From: Methanospirillum lacunae
GTDB lineage: Archaea; Halobacteriota; Methanomicrobia; Methanomicrobiales; Methanospirillaceae
Length of the DNA stretch: 64,000 bases
Reading direction: 5' to 3' (one strand)
NCBI RefSeq assembly: GCF_046195335.1
Contig: NZ_CP176093.1
Shown: positions 63,199 to 64,000 of the stretch, piece by piece
Layout: every line of letters starts with the position of its first letter
Position numbering within the stretch: position 1 is the first letter of the stretch
Notes under the pieces: generated by a model
Told to the model about the DNA's origin: nothing
The model's input: the letters and a program-made list of their open reading frames with translations, nothing else
Databases searched by the model: none
Made by a program: the position numbers and the translations under genes

Positions 63199-64000
63199 AT
63201 GCGGAAAATTGCCCTCCACGAAAAGGGGGGGATCATCCAGGAGATGGACGGCGAACTGTTTACCGTCCGTATCCGGATCCCTGCCGGAATAATCTCAAAC
63301 AAGCAAATGTCCGGAATATGCAAGATTGCAGACAAATTCAAAGCAGGTATCCACTTAACCACACGACAGACTGCAGAACTCATCCATGTTAAATATGAGG
63401 ATCTTGAGAAGATCGTCGCTGCACTTGAGAAGAACGAGACACCCCTCGGTGCCGAGAAGTCAGAGATTGTAAATGTCACGGCATGTCCGGGGATTGAGCG
63501 GTGCAAGTATGCACAGCTCGACTCAATCTCTCTGGCACTTGCCCTTGATAAAAAACATTTTGGCAGGGATATGCCTGTCAAGGCACGAATTGCGATATCA
63601 GCCTGCCCAAACTCCTGCATGAGTGAAAAACTAAATGAGATCGGGATAACCGGAGTGGTCAGACCATACCGGATTCCAGGTACATGCACGGGTTGTGGAA
63701 CCTGCACTCATTATTGCAGAGAGAATGCTATCGTCATCAGGAACGGTGTGATTAATCTTGATGAGAACCGATGCGTTCATTGTGGTATGTGTATCGCCTG
63801 CTGTCCGTTCCATATCATCAAGTCTGATCCTCCTGCATATCACATCACAGTCGGAGGAAAACGTGGTCGCCATCCCAAGATAGGCAAACATTTTGTCACT
63901 GTAAAAAGCCCGGAGACTGTGGATCTTTGCATTGAGAAGATCATCTACTGGATTTACCGAAGAGCCTGGGGTGACTCATTGCTCCCGGATCAACTTGATG
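63199..64000 (+). CDS. sulfite/nitrite-reductase-like protein with two ferredoxin clusters, 3' end cut
   Basis: 267 codons to the right edge; an in-frame TAA lies two codons before the ATG, fixing the start. Residues 1-140 are like the siroheme reductase core (LTTRQTAELIHVKYEDLEKI). Siroheme/[4Fe-4S] cysteines are in TACPGIERCKYAQ and SACPNSCMSE. Two 4Fe-4S motifs follow (CTGCGTCTHYC and CVHCGMCIACC). This matches the small Dsr-like proteins of methanogens rather than a full sulfite reductase. The physiological substrate of this group is uncertain. Confidence 0.85.
   Translation, partial: MRKIALHEKGGIIQEMDGELFTVRIRIPAGIISNKQMSGICKIADKFKAGIHLTTRQTAELIHVKYEDLEKIVAALEKNETPLGAEKSEIVNVTACPGIERCKYAQLDSISLALALDKKHFGRDMPVKARIAISACPNSCMSEKLNEIGITGVVRPYRIPGTCTGCGTCTHYCRENAIVIRNGVINLDENRCVHCGMCIACCPFHIIKSDPPAYHITVGGKRGRHPKIGKHFVTVKSPETVDLCIEKIIYWIYRRAWGDSLLPDQLD

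Overview
The window looks like the chromosome of a methanogenic archaeon, probably of the Methanomicrobiales and perhaps near Methanospirillum. This is inferred from gene content only: an MTH865-family protein, molbindins, an FmdE homologue, a 7TM histidine kinase of archaeal type, a coupled siroheme/ferredoxin reductase, AT-rich intergenic DNA with TATA boxes, and many leaderless or ATGA-coupled genes. No rRNA, tRNA, CRISPR array or complete insertion sequence was found.

Layout. (1) 1-4.1 kb: 3' end of a MoeA-like gene, a ribbon-helix-helix regulator, two near-identical molbindins (Mop) in opposite orientation, and an orphan 7TM histidine kinase. (2) 4.1-9.5 kb: two convergent cassettes, each a BtuF/FhuD-type metal-chelate binding protein (SBP) followed by a radical SAM enzyme with the CX5CX2C motif of HmdB/HcgA. 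(3) 9.5-12.2 kb: decay zone with a methyltransferase remnant, an intact methyltransferase and an amino-acid permease remnant. (4) 12.2-18.2 kb: remnant of a replicating mobile element (primase-helicase, a degenerate nuclease-like protein, several small orphans). (5) 18.2-25.4 kb: MTH865 with a 52-residue Cys protein, a winged-helix regulator, two paralogous lipoproteins, a methyltransferase, an MFS exporter and a GNAT protein. (6) 25.5-53.8 kb: a large metal/cofactor island with two DUF364 proteins, XdhC, a P-loop NTPase, a radical SAM protein fused to an SBP-like domain, methyltransferases, eight more SBPs, two FecCD permease/ATPase pairs, a 2-hydroxyacyl-CoA-dehydratase-type ATP-driven reductase trio, and a second MoeA. 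(7) 54-64 kb: a soluble PAS-rich chemoreceptor, an HD protein with a third DUF364 protein, a methyltransferase, FmdE, a subtilisin with a PKD domain, and the start of a sulfite/nitrite-reductase-like protein.

How it may work together (inference). Ten secreted SBPs but only two importers imply many related ligands, probably metal chelates or metal-organic cofactors, delivered to shared permeases. In the cytoplasm, SBP genes sit in operons with radical SAM enzymes or methyltransferases, and the island adds an ATP-driven low-potential reductase, putative metal-chelating DUF364 proteins and Mo/W-cofactor handling genes (Mop, MoeA, XdhC, FmdE). I read it as a candidate undescribed pathway that imports and chemically remodels a chelated metal or metallocofactor. 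The HcgA-like enzymes occur here without any visible hmd or other hcg genes.
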